Part shown: positions 27,385 through 34,587 of the stretch, piece by piece
Numbering within the stretch: position 1 is the stretch's first letter
How the letters are laid out: each line of letters starts with the position of its first letter
DNA from: Ruminococcoides intestinihominis
Lineage (GTDB): Bacteria > Bacillota > Clostridia > Oscillospirales > Acutalibacteraceae
Reading direction: 5' to 3'
Assembly (NCBI RefSeq): GCF_040096285.1
Contig: NZ_JBBMEY010000002.1
Span: 56,472-120,471 of the forward strand
Length of the DNA: 64,000 bases
Notes under the pieces: generated by a model
Seen by the model: the letters and a program-made list of their open reading frames with translations, nothing else
Told to the model about the DNA's origin: nothing
The model's database searches: none
Translations under genes and position numbers: made by a program

Positions 27385-27420
27385 GCAAAAATAAAAAATG
27401 GGCATAGTTATACTACGCCC
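27385..27420 (-). terminator. Riboswitch-controlled terminator (expression platform)
   Basis: Minus-strand GGGCGTAGT / ACTATGCCC stem (27400-27420) with a 3-nt loop, then ATTTTTTATTTTT. The 5' arm CGTAGT can instead pair with ACTACG at the aptamer's 3' end (27451-27456), giving a mutually exclusive antiterminator. Confidence 0.8.
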
Positions 27421-27449
27421 AAAGTCAATAAAATTATTATTGCTAAAGT

Positions 27450-27491
27450 CCGTAGTTTTGTTTATCGTCAGGATGGTCACGAACTGACGGG
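27450..27491 (-). promoter_or_regulatory. preQ1-I riboswitch aptamer
   Basis: On the minus strand a stem CCGTCAG / CTGACG encloses GTTC (27481-27484) and an ACCATC loop, followed by an A-rich tail ATAAACAAA and ACTA (27453-27456). This matches the preQ1-I layout: short P1, L1 with GUUC, CC, A-rich L2, and 3' ACUA forming the pseudoknot. Ligand binding would hold ACUA, free the terminator arm and stop transcription, so high preQ1 turns the radical SAM/transporter operon off. The mechanism is inferred from base pairing. Confidence 0.82.
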
Positions 27492-27507
27492 CAAAAAGCC
27501 AAAAAGT

Positions 27508-27536
27508 ATTATACAACAAGATACAAGGTTTTTCAA
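27508..27536 (-). promoter_or_regulatory. Promoter of the queuosine salvage operon
   Basis: Minus strand TTGAAA (27531-27536), 17-bp spacer, TATAAT (27508-27513). The transcript would start near 27501, about 10 nt before the aptamer. Confidence 0.75.
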
Positions 27537-27545
27537 GTATTTTAC

Positions 27546-27580
27546 AAAAGAAAAATGAGTTGAAGCATTAACTTCAACCC
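27546..27580 (-). terminator. Terminator after the purine permease gene
   Basis: Minus-strand stem GGGTTGAAG / CTTCAACTC with a 6-nt loop, followed by ATTTTTCTTTTG. Confidence 0.8.
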
Positions 27581-27599
27581 ATAGAATAATTATAATTTA

Positions 27600-28994
27600 T
27601 CAGGAAGAAATTCCCAAGATAATTGTAACTATACGAAGTACAAATAGACCAAATGCAACCCACATAACAGGGTGAATGTCTTTAATCTTACCTGTAACAA
27701 CCTTTAGGATAACCCATGATAGGATACCGAACATAATACCTGTTGCAATTGAATATGCAAATGGCATCATAATGATAGCTAAGAAACCACCAACTGTATC
27801 AGCAATATCTGTGTTGAAATCCATCTTTGTAATGTTCTTTAGCATTAATAGACCAACAAATACAAGAGCAGGAGCAGTTGCAAATGATGGAATAGCTAGG
27901 AAGATTGGATATAGTGGAAGTGCAAGTAAAAATAGGATTGCAGAAGTAAAAGCAGTAAGACCTGTTCTACCACCTTCAGCAACACCTGTTGTAGATTCTA
28001 CATAAGATGTAACTGTTGATGTACCAAGACAAGCACCTGCACAAGTACCAATAGCATCAGCCATTAAGGCTCTACCAACTCTAGGTAGTTCACCTTTTTC
28101 GTTAAGTAGCTTACCTTCCTGAGCAACACCGATTAGAGTACCAACTGTATCAAATAGGTCAACAAATAGGAATGCAAATACGATAACTGCAAAGTTAACA
28201 ACATTTGATGCTACATAACCAAAGTCAAAGTGGAATGCAAGTTTTGAACCCATATCTGCTACAGGACCAAATACATGGTAGTTAGAGAAATCAGGAATTA
28301 GTGAAGTACCATCGTACCAACCTGTTAACTGAGCAATAATACCAAGTACCCAAGTAGCTAGAATACCGATAAGGATTGAACCCTTAACTTTGAAATGCCA
28401 TAAAGCAGCAACAATTAATAGACCAACTAAAGCAAGCACTACAGGAGCTGAACCTAGGTCACCTAGCTTTACAAGTGTTGATGACTGAACTGCCTTACCA
28501 TCATAGTAAGCATCAGTTGTAACAACGCCTGCACCCTTTAGACCAACAATAGTAACGAAAAGACCGATACCTGCTGAGATACCATTCTTTAGGTTTGCAG
28601 GAACTTTGTTTACCAAAGTTTCTCTAAACTTAAAGATTGAAAGGATAATAAAGATAATACCTTCTACTAGGATTGCAGTTAGTGCAACCTGCCAAGGGTT
28701 TGTGATACCCTGTTCTGCTAACTGAGGAACTACTGTGTATGCAAAATAAGCATTAAGTCCCATACCGGAAGCAAGAGCTACAGGATAATTAGCGAAGAAT
28801 GCCATAATTAATGTAGCGAAAGCAGCAGAAACAGCTGTAGCTGCAAAAACAGCACTCTGGTCCATTCCTGCTGCTGACAAAATACTTGGGTTAACTGCCA
28901 AGATATAAGCCATAGCAAGGAAAGTTGTGACACCGGCAATAATTTCAGTTCTTACTGTAGTGCCATTTTCTTTGAGTTTGAATAATTTTTCCAT
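27600..28994 (-). CDS. NCS2 family purine permease (AzgA/PbuG type)
   Basis: Uptake of guanine, hypoxanthine or adenine with a proton. The 464-aa protein has about 12-14 helices, the AzgA opening (NGTTVRTEIIAGVTTFLAMAY in part), SGMGLNAYFAYTV and LFVDLFDTVGTLIGVA, and GTSTVTSYVESTTGVAEGGRTG. No purine riboswitch core is seen in its leader. Ribosome-binding potential next to the ATG is weak; see the leader entry. Confidence 0.88.
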   Translation of the reverse strand: MEKLFKLKENGTTVRTEIIAGVTTFLAMAYILAVNPSILSAAGMDQSAVFAATAVSAAFATLIMAFFANYPVALASGMGLNAYFAYTVVPQLAEQGITNPWQVALTAILVEGIIFIILSIFKFRETLVNKVPANLKNGISAGIGLFVTIVGLKGAGVVTTDAYYDGKAVQSSTLVKLGDLGSAPVVLALVGLLIVAALWHFKVKGSILIGILATWVLGIIAQLTGWYDGTSLIPDFSNYHVFGPVADMGSKLAFHFDFGYVASNVVNFAVIVFAFLFVDLFDTVGTLIGVAQEGKLLNEKGELPRVGRALMADAIGTCAGACLGTSTVTSYVESTTGVAEGGRTGLTAFTSAILFLLALPLYPIFLAIPSFATAPALVFVGLLMLKNITKMDFNTDIADTVGGFLAIIMMPFAYSIATGIMFGILSWVILKVVTGKIKDIHPVMWVAFGLFVLRIVTIILGISS

Positions 28995-29003
28995 GTTCTA
29001 CTC

Positions 29004-29062
29004 GTATGAATTAAATCATACTACCCCTTTCATAAAAATATTGTTTATAGAAAACACAATAT
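29004..29062 (-). promoter_or_regulatory. Leader with two inverted repeats before the purine permease
   Basis: On the minus strand, ATATTGT / ACAATAT (arms 29056-29062 and 29038-29044) is followed by an AAGGGG ribosome-type site (29022-29029). GTATGA / TCATAC (29016-29021 and 29004-29009) then lies between that site and the ATG at 28994. Folding of the second repeat would bring the site near the start codon. Function is not known. Confidence 0.4.
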
Positions 29063-29122
29063 ATATTTTAATACATTAAAGAAGTAAAAAGCAAGTAGAA
29101 AAATATACAAAATAAATAGTTA

Positions 29123-29152
29123 TTGACGAAGTTTATTGCTTTTTGTTACAAT
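29123..29152 (+). promoter_or_regulatory. Promoter of the esterase lipoprotein gene
   Basis: TTGACG (29123-29128), an 18-bp spacer and TACAAT (29147-29152) preceded by TGT. The transcript starts near 29159, which excludes the in-frame ATG at 29136 as the start. Confidence 0.7.
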
Positions 29153-29174
29153 AGAACAAAGGGACTTGATAAAA

Positions 29175-30371
29175 ATGAAGGAAATATTAGCAATACTACT
29201 TATTTTACCAATTATTATGGGGTTATTTGGTTGTACGAAACAAAATAATTTCGTCAGTAAGGAGAAAAAAATGACTATCAAAAATCCACATATCATTTAT
29301 ATTAGAGAGTCATATTCTGACAAAATCAAAGCAATCTTTTCCGGCTCAACAAGTAAAGAAACTGAAGAAGTAAATCTAAAGAGAATAAAGTCAAGTGATG
29401 ACTACAATACATATAGTTGTACAGGTGACTACAAAAAATATGACAGAGTTATGTTTATCGGTGATGATACCGATAAATCAATGGTTCTTGTATTTAATAA
29501 GTACATTAGTGGTTATCACCTAGAGGCCGGTAGCTCAGAAGGTAATATCGGTATTCCATTTGTATATGACGAAAAAGAAGAAGATGCAAAATATGAAACA
29601 GTATCCTTAAAATACAATAAGGATAAAGAGAAAAATATTTTCATTTACACACCTAAAGAATATGACAAAAATGATAAGAATAAAAAGTATTCTGTCATTT
29701 ATATGTGTGACGGTCAAAATCTTTTTGACAAATTGTCAACTGACAAAGGTTGTTGGAATGTTGCTGAAAGTGTAAATTCTATGATGAAGAACAGTGACAA
29801 CAACTGTATTGTAGTTGGTATAGATAATGGTGACGGAAACAGAGATAATGAACTTACCCCTAACATTGGTGAAATCAGAGAAGACCAAAAGTCTTTAGGT
29901 GATTTTGAAAATGGTACAGGCAAGGAATTCTCAGATTTTGTTGTAAATACTGTTATGAAGTACATCAACAAAAACTACAACATTTATACCGACAAAGAAC
30001 ATACTGCTATATGTGGTAGTTCTTCCGGTGGACTTGAAGCTTTTTATATTGGTATGGAACACGGTGATAAGTTCCGTTCTATCGGTGCATTGTCCCCGGC
30101 ATTTCTATTATTTAATGAAAACACATGGAACAAATACTTAAAAAATCTTGATTTTAAAGGTAACTATCCCCTATTTTATATGTACAACGGTGATGGTGAT
30201 GAACTTGAATCAATGCTACTAACCGATACTAAAAAAATGATTAAGTATCTTGAAAACATAAATTATCCTAAAGATAAAATCATATTTAAGGAATACAAAA
30301 AGGCTTGTCACAATGAGCATTTTTGGAGAAGTATCTTCCCTGAATTTTTATATTACACATTTAATAAGTAA
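29175..30371 (+). CDS. Lipoprotein esterase, alpha/beta hydrolase (esterase D / IroE type)
   Basis: A 398-aa cell-surface protein: lipoprotein signal with lipobox LFGC, a beta-rich N-terminal region (about 25-135) like those that position substrates in esterase families, and a hydrolase domain (about 140-395) with SVIYMCDGQNLFD, the nucleophile elbow CGSSSGG, and a C-terminal CHNEHFW His. Similar proteins act on esterified polysaccharides or siderophores; the substrate is unknown. The short leader and AAGGGA before 29175 support this start. Confidence 0.75.
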   Translation: MKEILAILLILPIIMGLFGCTKQNNFVSKEKKMTIKNPHIIYIRESYSDKIKAIFSGSTSKETEEVNLKRIKSSDDYNTYSCTGDYKKYDRVMFIGDDTDKSMVLVFNKYISGYHLEAGSSEGNIGIPFVYDEKEEDAKYETVSLKYNKDKEKNIFIYTPKEYDKNDKNKKYSVIYMCDGQNLFDKLSTDKGCWNVAESVNSMMKNSDNNCIVVGIDNGDGNRDNELTPNIGEIREDQKSLGDFENGTGKEFSDFVVNTVMKYINKNYNIYTDKEHTAICGSSSGGLEAFYIGMEHGDKFRSIGALSPAFLLFNENTWNKYLKNLDFKGNYPLFYMYNGDGDELESMLLTDTKKMIKYLENINYPKDKIIFKEYKKACHNEHFWRSIFPEFLYYTFNK

Positions 30372-30411
30372 TAAAGTGGAAAACAAAAATCCTAAAAATT
30401 ACAAAAAACTA

Positions 30412-30440
30412 TTGACAAAAGTTTTTGATAAGAATAAAAT
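30412..30440 (+). promoter_or_regulatory. Promoter of ilvA-ridA
   Basis: TTGACA (30412-30417), a 17-bp spacer and TAAAAT (30435-30440). Transcription would start near 30447, at the T-box leader. Confidence 0.75.
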
Positions 30441-30446
30441 ATGATT

Positions 30447-30705
30447 GAAAAGCAAGGATAGGGACAGTACATGAAGTACTTTTCTTCAGAGAGTTATCGG
30501 TTGGTGAAAGGTAACGAAAAGTTTCATAGTAAATCACCCTTGAGCTGACATCTGAAATTTAGTAAGAGCGTTCGTGTGTTCTGCGTTAAAGAATAGTACA
30601 TATTGGTGTATGAATTAAGTGATTGCTTTTTTGCAATAAAAAGAGTGGTACCACGGAGATTATGGTCTTCGTCTCTTTATGGGACGAAGGCTTTTTTATT
30701 TTTAT
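30447..30705 (+). promoter_or_regulatory. T-box leader, probably isoleucine tRNA-responsive
   Basis: The leader has the T-box hallmarks: GGATAGGGACAGTAC at the 5' side, GAGAG ... GGTTGGTG in the apical half of stem I, TTGAGC ... TGAAA, AGTAAG, then the T-box AGAGTGGTACCACGGAG (30642-30658) and a terminator hairpin (about 30665-30692) with a T run. By alignment with the NNN-TGAA layout, the specifier is read as ATC (30550-30552), an Ile codon. Uncharged tRNA-Ile would favour antitermination and ilvA expression. The specifier reading is inference; an ACA (Thr) reading is one base away. Confidence 0.9.
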
Positions 30706-30723
30706 TGAATAGAGGTTATTAAA

Positions 30724-31917
30724 ATGTTGACATTAGACAAAATCTATCACGCTTCTCATGTATTGAAGAATGTTGTTAGAGAAACAAAGCTTGTTGAAGC
30801 TCCAAAAATCAACCCTGAATGTGAAGTTTATCTAAAGCCTGAATGTTTACAGCTTACAGGTTCATTTAAGCTAAGAGGTTCAGGTTATATGATTTCTCAG
30901 CTAAGTGATGAAGAAAAGGCACATGGTGTTATTGCTTGTTCTGCCGGTAACCATGCACAGGGTGTTGCACTTGCAGCTACTAAGTATGGCATTAAGTCTT
31001 TAATCTGCTTACCTGATGGTGCTCCTATTTCTAAGGTAGAGGCTACTAAGAACTACGGTGCAGAAGTTTGTATGGTTAAAGGTGTATATGATGACGCTTA
31101 TGCAAAGGCTATTGAACTAAGAGATAAATGTGGTTATACATTTGTGCATCCATTTGACGATATTAATGTTATTGCCGGTCAAGGTACTATTGGTCTTGAA
31201 ATTATGGAAGAAATGTCCGATGTTGACGCTATTGTTGTACCAATCGGTGGTGGTGGACTAATTAGTGGTGTTGCATTTGCTGCTAAGAAGTTAAATCCAA
31301 AGATTAAGGTTTATGGTGTTCAGGCTGCCGGTGCACCATCAATGTACAACTCAATTAAAGAAGGTAAAATCATTAAGCTTGATTCTGTTAATACAATTGC
31401 TGACGGTATCAAGGTTATGGAACCGGGTGAAAATACATTTAAGTTAGTTTCAGAATATGTTGATGAAATTGTTACAGTAACTGAGGATGAAATTTCTTCT
31501 GCTATTCTTGCACTTATCGAACAACAAAAAATGATTGCTGAAGGTGCAGGTGCAGTTTCTGTTGCTGCTGTAATGTTCAACAAGCTACCTGTTAAGGGTA
31601 AGAAAGTTGTTTGTGTTGTTTCAGGTGGTAATATTGATGTTACTATCCTATCAAGAGTTATCAAGAGAGGTCTTATGAACACAGGCAGAAGTGCTTCCCT
31701 ATGTATTGAACTTATGGATAAACCGGGTCAGCTGGAAATGGTTAGTAAGATTATTGCTGATTGTGGTGGTAATGTTATTTCTGTTCATCACGAAAGAGCA
31801 AGCGAAATTGCCGACATTAACGGTTGTTACCTAAGACTTGTTCTTGAAACAAAGAACTTTGACCATATTGCTATGATTGAAAAAGCATTAAAAGATAATG
31901 GCTTTAAGCTAGTATAA
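30724..31917 (+). CDS. ilvA: Threonine ammonia-lyase (threonine dehydratase)
   Basis: PLP enzyme making 2-oxobutanoate from threonine, the first step to isoleucine. The 397-aa protein has the PLP lysine in GSFKLRGSG, the ACSAGNHAQGVA loop, the PIGGGGLISG phosphate-binding loop, and a C-terminal ACT-like domain (about 325-397; CIELMDKPGQLEMVSKII). One ACT-like domain and this length fit the shorter class. The T-box leader suggests control by isoleucine supply, and ridA follows 24 bp later. Confidence 0.93.
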   Translation: MLTLDKIYHASHVLKNVVRETKLVEAPKINPECEVYLKPECLQLTGSFKLRGSGYMISQLSDEEKAHGVIACSAGNHAQGVALAATKYGIKSLICLPDGAPISKVEATKNYGAEVCMVKGVYDDAYAKAIELRDKCGYTFVHPFDDINVIAGQGTIGLEIMEEMSDVDAIVVPIGGGGLISGVAFAAKKLNPKIKVYGVQAAGAPSMYNSIKEGKIIKLDSVNTIADGIKVMEPGENTFKLVSEYVDEIVTVTEDEISSAILALIEQQKMIAEGAGAVSVAAVMFNKLPVKGKKVVCVVSGGNIDVTILSRVIKRGLMNTGRSASLCIELMDKPGQLEMVSKIIADCGGNVISVHHERASEIADINGCYLRLVLETKNFDHIAMIEKALKDNGFKLV

Positions 31918-31941
31918 TTTACATATAAAGGAGTAATCAAA

Positions 31942-32316
31942 ATGAGTGAAAAAGTTTACACAAAAAATGCACCTGATGCTATTGGCCCATATTCACAAGC
32001 AGTTAAGACAGGCAACCTAGTATTTACTTCCGGTCAGATTGCTATTAACCCAGCCAGTGGTAATGTAGAAGCTACTACTATTGAAGAACAAACTCATCAG
32101 GTTTGTAAGAACCTAAAGGCTGTTCTTGAAGAAGCAGGTACTTCCATAGACAAAGTTGTTAAGACTGTATGTTTCCTAAAGAATATGGAAGACTTCGGTG
32201 CTTTCAACGGTATTTACGGTGAATACTTTACTGAAAAACCGGCTCGTTCTTGTGTCGCTGCAAAACAGTTACCTAAGGATGTTTTGGTTGAAGTTGAAGT
32301 TATTGCTGAACTATAA
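31942..32316 (+). CDS. ridA: RidA family enamine/imine deaminase
   Basis: Hydrolyses reactive enamine/imine intermediates released by PLP enzymes such as IlvA. The 124-aa length and motifs (NAPDAIGPYSQAVKTG, VFTSGQIAINP, the CVAAKQLPKDVLVEVEVIA end with the conserved Arg just before in KPARSC) fit RidA. Cotranscription with ilvA makes biochemical sense, since IlvA is a main source of these intermediates. AAAGGAG precedes the ATG. Confidence 0.95.
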   Translation: MSEKVYTKNAPDAIGPYSQAVKTGNLVFTSGQIAINPASGNVEATTIEEQTHQVCKNLKAVLEEAGTSIDKVVKTVCFLKNMEDFGAFNGIYGEYFTEKPARSCVAAKQLPKDVLVEVEVIAEL

Positions 32317-32338
32317 TAATTAATCTCTATTCACATAG

Positions 32339-32371
32339 CTGTCTACCGTAACGGTAGGCAGTTTTTCTTTT
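32339..32371 (+). terminator. Terminator after ridA
   Basis: Stem CTGTCTACCG / CGGTAGGCAG (one G-T pair) followed by TTTTTCTTTTG. Confidence 0.8.
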
Positions 32372-32487
32372 GTTAAATATAGATTATACCTTATCAAATT
32401 AAAGATATATCCTTATCATATAATTGATATTTATTACATAGAATTGTAAAGTGTAAGAAAAAAATTTATAAAATTTGTATATAGGTC

Positions 32488-32516
32488 TTGATATTTTAAA
32501 CAAAAGGTTCTATAAT
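32488..32516 (+). promoter_or_regulatory. Promoter of the alcohol dehydrogenase gene
   Basis: TTGATA (32488-32493), a 17-bp spacer and TATAAT (32511-32516), leaving a leader of about 70 nt with no obvious structure. Confidence 0.75.
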
Positions 32517-32592
32517 GTTAATAAATAATTGTTAAGAATATCAATTATGACAAAGTAAGAAATTATATTTAATATAAATGGAGGTAATTAAA

Positions 32593-33810
32593 ATGGCAAG
32601 ATTTACTCTTCCAAGAGATCTTTATCACGGCAAAGGAGCTCTTGAAGCACTAAAAGATTTTAAAGGTAAGAAAGCTATCGTATGCGTAGGTGGCGGTAGT
32701 ATGAAACGCTTTGGTTTCCTAGACAAGGCAGTTTCTTACCTAGAAGAAGCAGGTATGGAAGTTAAGCTATTTGAAGGTATCGAACCTGACCCATCAGTTG
32801 AAACTGTTATGAAGGGTGCTCAGGCTATGCTTGACTTTGAACCTGACTGGATTGTTGCAATGGGTGGTGGCTCACCAATTGATGCTGCAAAAGCAATGTG
32901 GATTAAGTATGAATATCCTGACATTAGTTTTGAAGATATGTGCAAGGTATTCGGTATTCCTAGTCTAAGAAAGAAAGCACATTTCTGTGCTATTTCTTCA
33001 ACATCAGGTACTGCTACAGAAGTTACAGCATTCTCAATTATTACAGACTACTCAAAGGGTATTAAGTATCCTATTGCTGACTTTGAAATTACACCTGATG
33101 TAGCTATTGTTGACCCTGACCTAGCAGAAACAATGCCTAAGAAGCTGGTTGCTCATACAGGTATGGACGCTATGACACATGCTATTGAAGCATATGTTTC
33201 TACTGCTAACTGTGACTACACAGACCCTCTTGCTCTACACGCAATTAAGATGATTCAGAGCGACCTAATCGGTTCTTACAATGGTGATATGGAAAAGAGA
33301 GACAATATGCACAATGCTCAGTGTCTTGCAGGTATGGCATTCTCAAATGCTCTACTAGGTATTGTTCACTCAATGGCACATAAGACAGGTGCTGCTTTTG
33401 CTGACTATGGTGCACATATTATCCATGGTGCTGCTAATGCTATGTATCTACCAAAGGTTATTGCATTTAATGCAAAGAATGAAACAGCTGCTGAAAGATA
33501 CGGTCAGATTGCTGACTTTATGCACCTTGGTGGTGACTCACTTGATGAAAAGATTTCTCTACTTATTGACCATCTAAGAGGTATGAATGATGAACTAAAT
33601 ATTCCTCATTGCATCAAGAACTATGGTCCTGACTCATATCCAACAGAACAGGGCTTTGTACCTGAAGATGTATTCCTAGAAAGACTACCTGAAATTGCAA
33701 AGAATGCTATTGCTGATGCTTGTACAGGTTCTAATCCTCGTATTCCTACACAGGAAGAAATGGAAAAACTTCTCAAGTGCTGTTATTATGATACAGAAGT
33801 AGATTTCTAA
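32593..33810 (+). CDS. Iron-containing alcohol dehydrogenase
   Basis: NAD(P)H-dependent alcohol/aldehyde dehydrogenase of the Fe-ADH family, likely for fermentative ethanol or butanol formation. The 405-aa protein has VCVGGGSMKRFG and AMGGGSPIDAAKAMW cofactor loops, STSGTATEVTAFS, HTGMDAMTHAIEAYVS, and metal-binding HSMAHKTGA and HGAANAMYLP histidines. The ATG at 32593 has GGAGG 9 bp upstream; the in-frame ATG at 32578 abuts that site. Single gene with own promoter and terminator. Substrate not determined. Confidence 0.92.
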   Translation: MARFTLPRDLYHGKGALEALKDFKGKKAIVCVGGGSMKRFGFLDKAVSYLEEAGMEVKLFEGIEPDPSVETVMKGAQAMLDFEPDWIVAMGGGSPIDAAKAMWIKYEYPDISFEDMCKVFGIPSLRKKAHFCAISSTSGTATEVTAFSIITDYSKGIKYPIADFEITPDVAIVDPDLAETMPKKLVAHTGMDAMTHAIEAYVSTANCDYTDPLALHAIKMIQSDLIGSYNGDMEKRDNMHNAQCLAGMAFSNALLGIVHSMAHKTGAAFADYGAHIIHGAANAMYLPKVIAFNAKNETAAERYGQIADFMHLGGDSLDEKISLLIDHLRGMNDELNIPHCIKNYGPDSYPTEQGFVPEDVFLERLPEIAKNAIADACTGSNPRIPTQEEMEKLLKCCYYDTEVDF

Positions 33811-33830
33811 TTTTATAACACATACTATAA

Positions 33831-33862
33831 AAGGCTATTACTATTGTAATAGCCTTTTTTCT
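33831..33862 (+). terminator. Terminator after the alcohol dehydrogenase gene
   Basis: A perfect 11-bp stem AAGGCTATTAC / GTAATAGCCTT with a TATT loop, followed by TTTTCTTG. Confidence 0.85.
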
Positions 33863-33881
33863 TGAAAGGATGGTAATTGTT

Positions 33882-34505
33882 ATGAAAAGAACTGTTGATG
33901 ATAAGGGATTTACACTAGAGGAATTTTTACAAAATTACAAAGCTAAGGACTACCCTAAACCATCTGTAACTGCTGATATTGTTTTATTTTCTATAAAAGA
34001 AAATAAAGTTCAAGTATTACTGATAAAAAGAGGTGGTCATCCATTTCTTGACCATTGGGCATTACCCGGTGGATTTGCTGAAAGTGATGAAACAATCTTT
34101 GATACTGCAAAACGGGAACTTTATGAAGAAACTTCTATTAAAGATATACCTATCGAAGAAATCGGTGTGTTCTCTTCCCCAAACCGTGACCCAAGAAGTT
34201 GGACAATGACAGATTCATTCCTTGCTATTGTTGATAAAAACAAGATTAAGCCTATAGCCGGTGACGATGCAAAAGATGCAAAGTGGTTTGATATTAAGAT
34301 TAATGACAGTGATGATAAGGTTAAATTAGTTTTAAGCAACAAGGATGAAAATGAAATTATTAATATAAAACTTGAAAAAAATATAACTAAAGGTGTTACA
34401 AAAAATAGTGCTGACTTTAAAATTATTAGCAATGATGGATTGGCATTTGACCATGGTGAAATAATTTGTAAAGGACTTACAAAAATAGGGTTCATAATTT
34501 GTTAA
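33882..34505 (+). CDS. Nudix hydrolase, probably lacking the usual C-terminal helical domain
   Basis: A 207-aa protein with a Nudix domain (about 30-145). The Nudix box is intact (GGFAESDETIFDTAKRELYEET). The layout and the closing LAFDHGEII segment resemble ADP-ribose pyrophosphatase/NrtR-like proteins, where a DNA-binding winged helix normally follows that segment; here the protein ends within about 12 residues. The start at 33882 has AAAGGATGG upstream. A substrate such as ADP-ribose is inference only. Confidence 0.8.
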   Translation: MKRTVDDKGFTLEEFLQNYKAKDYPKPSVTADIVLFSIKENKVQVLLIKRGGHPFLDHWALPGGFAESDETIFDTAKRELYEETSIKDIPIEEIGVFSSPNRDPRSWTMTDSFLAIVDKNKIKPIAGDDAKDAKWFDIKINDSDDKVKLVLSNKDENEIINIKLEKNITKGVTKNSADFKIISNDGLAFDHGEIICKGLTKIGFIIC

Positions 34506-34524
34506 TATTTTTTGTTTAAATACC

Positions 34525-34552
34525 TTGAAAAATGAAATCTTTATGTTATAAT
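34525..34552 (+). promoter_or_regulatory. Promoter of the GH31 gene
   Basis: TTGAAA (34525-34530), a 16-bp spacer and TATAAT (34547-34552) with TGT before it (extended -10). Confidence 0.7.
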
Positions 34553-34587
34553 CTTTATGATAATAAGAAAGGATTAGGAGATTTTAT

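Noticed and set aside
28995..29135. Purine riboswitch before the NCS2 permease
   Set aside because: The conserved TATA ... three-way junction pattern of purine aptamers is not found in the leader.
30550..30553. ACA (Thr) as T-box specifier
   Set aside because: ATC followed by TGAA fits the usual specifier position better and suits ilvA, though it is not proven.
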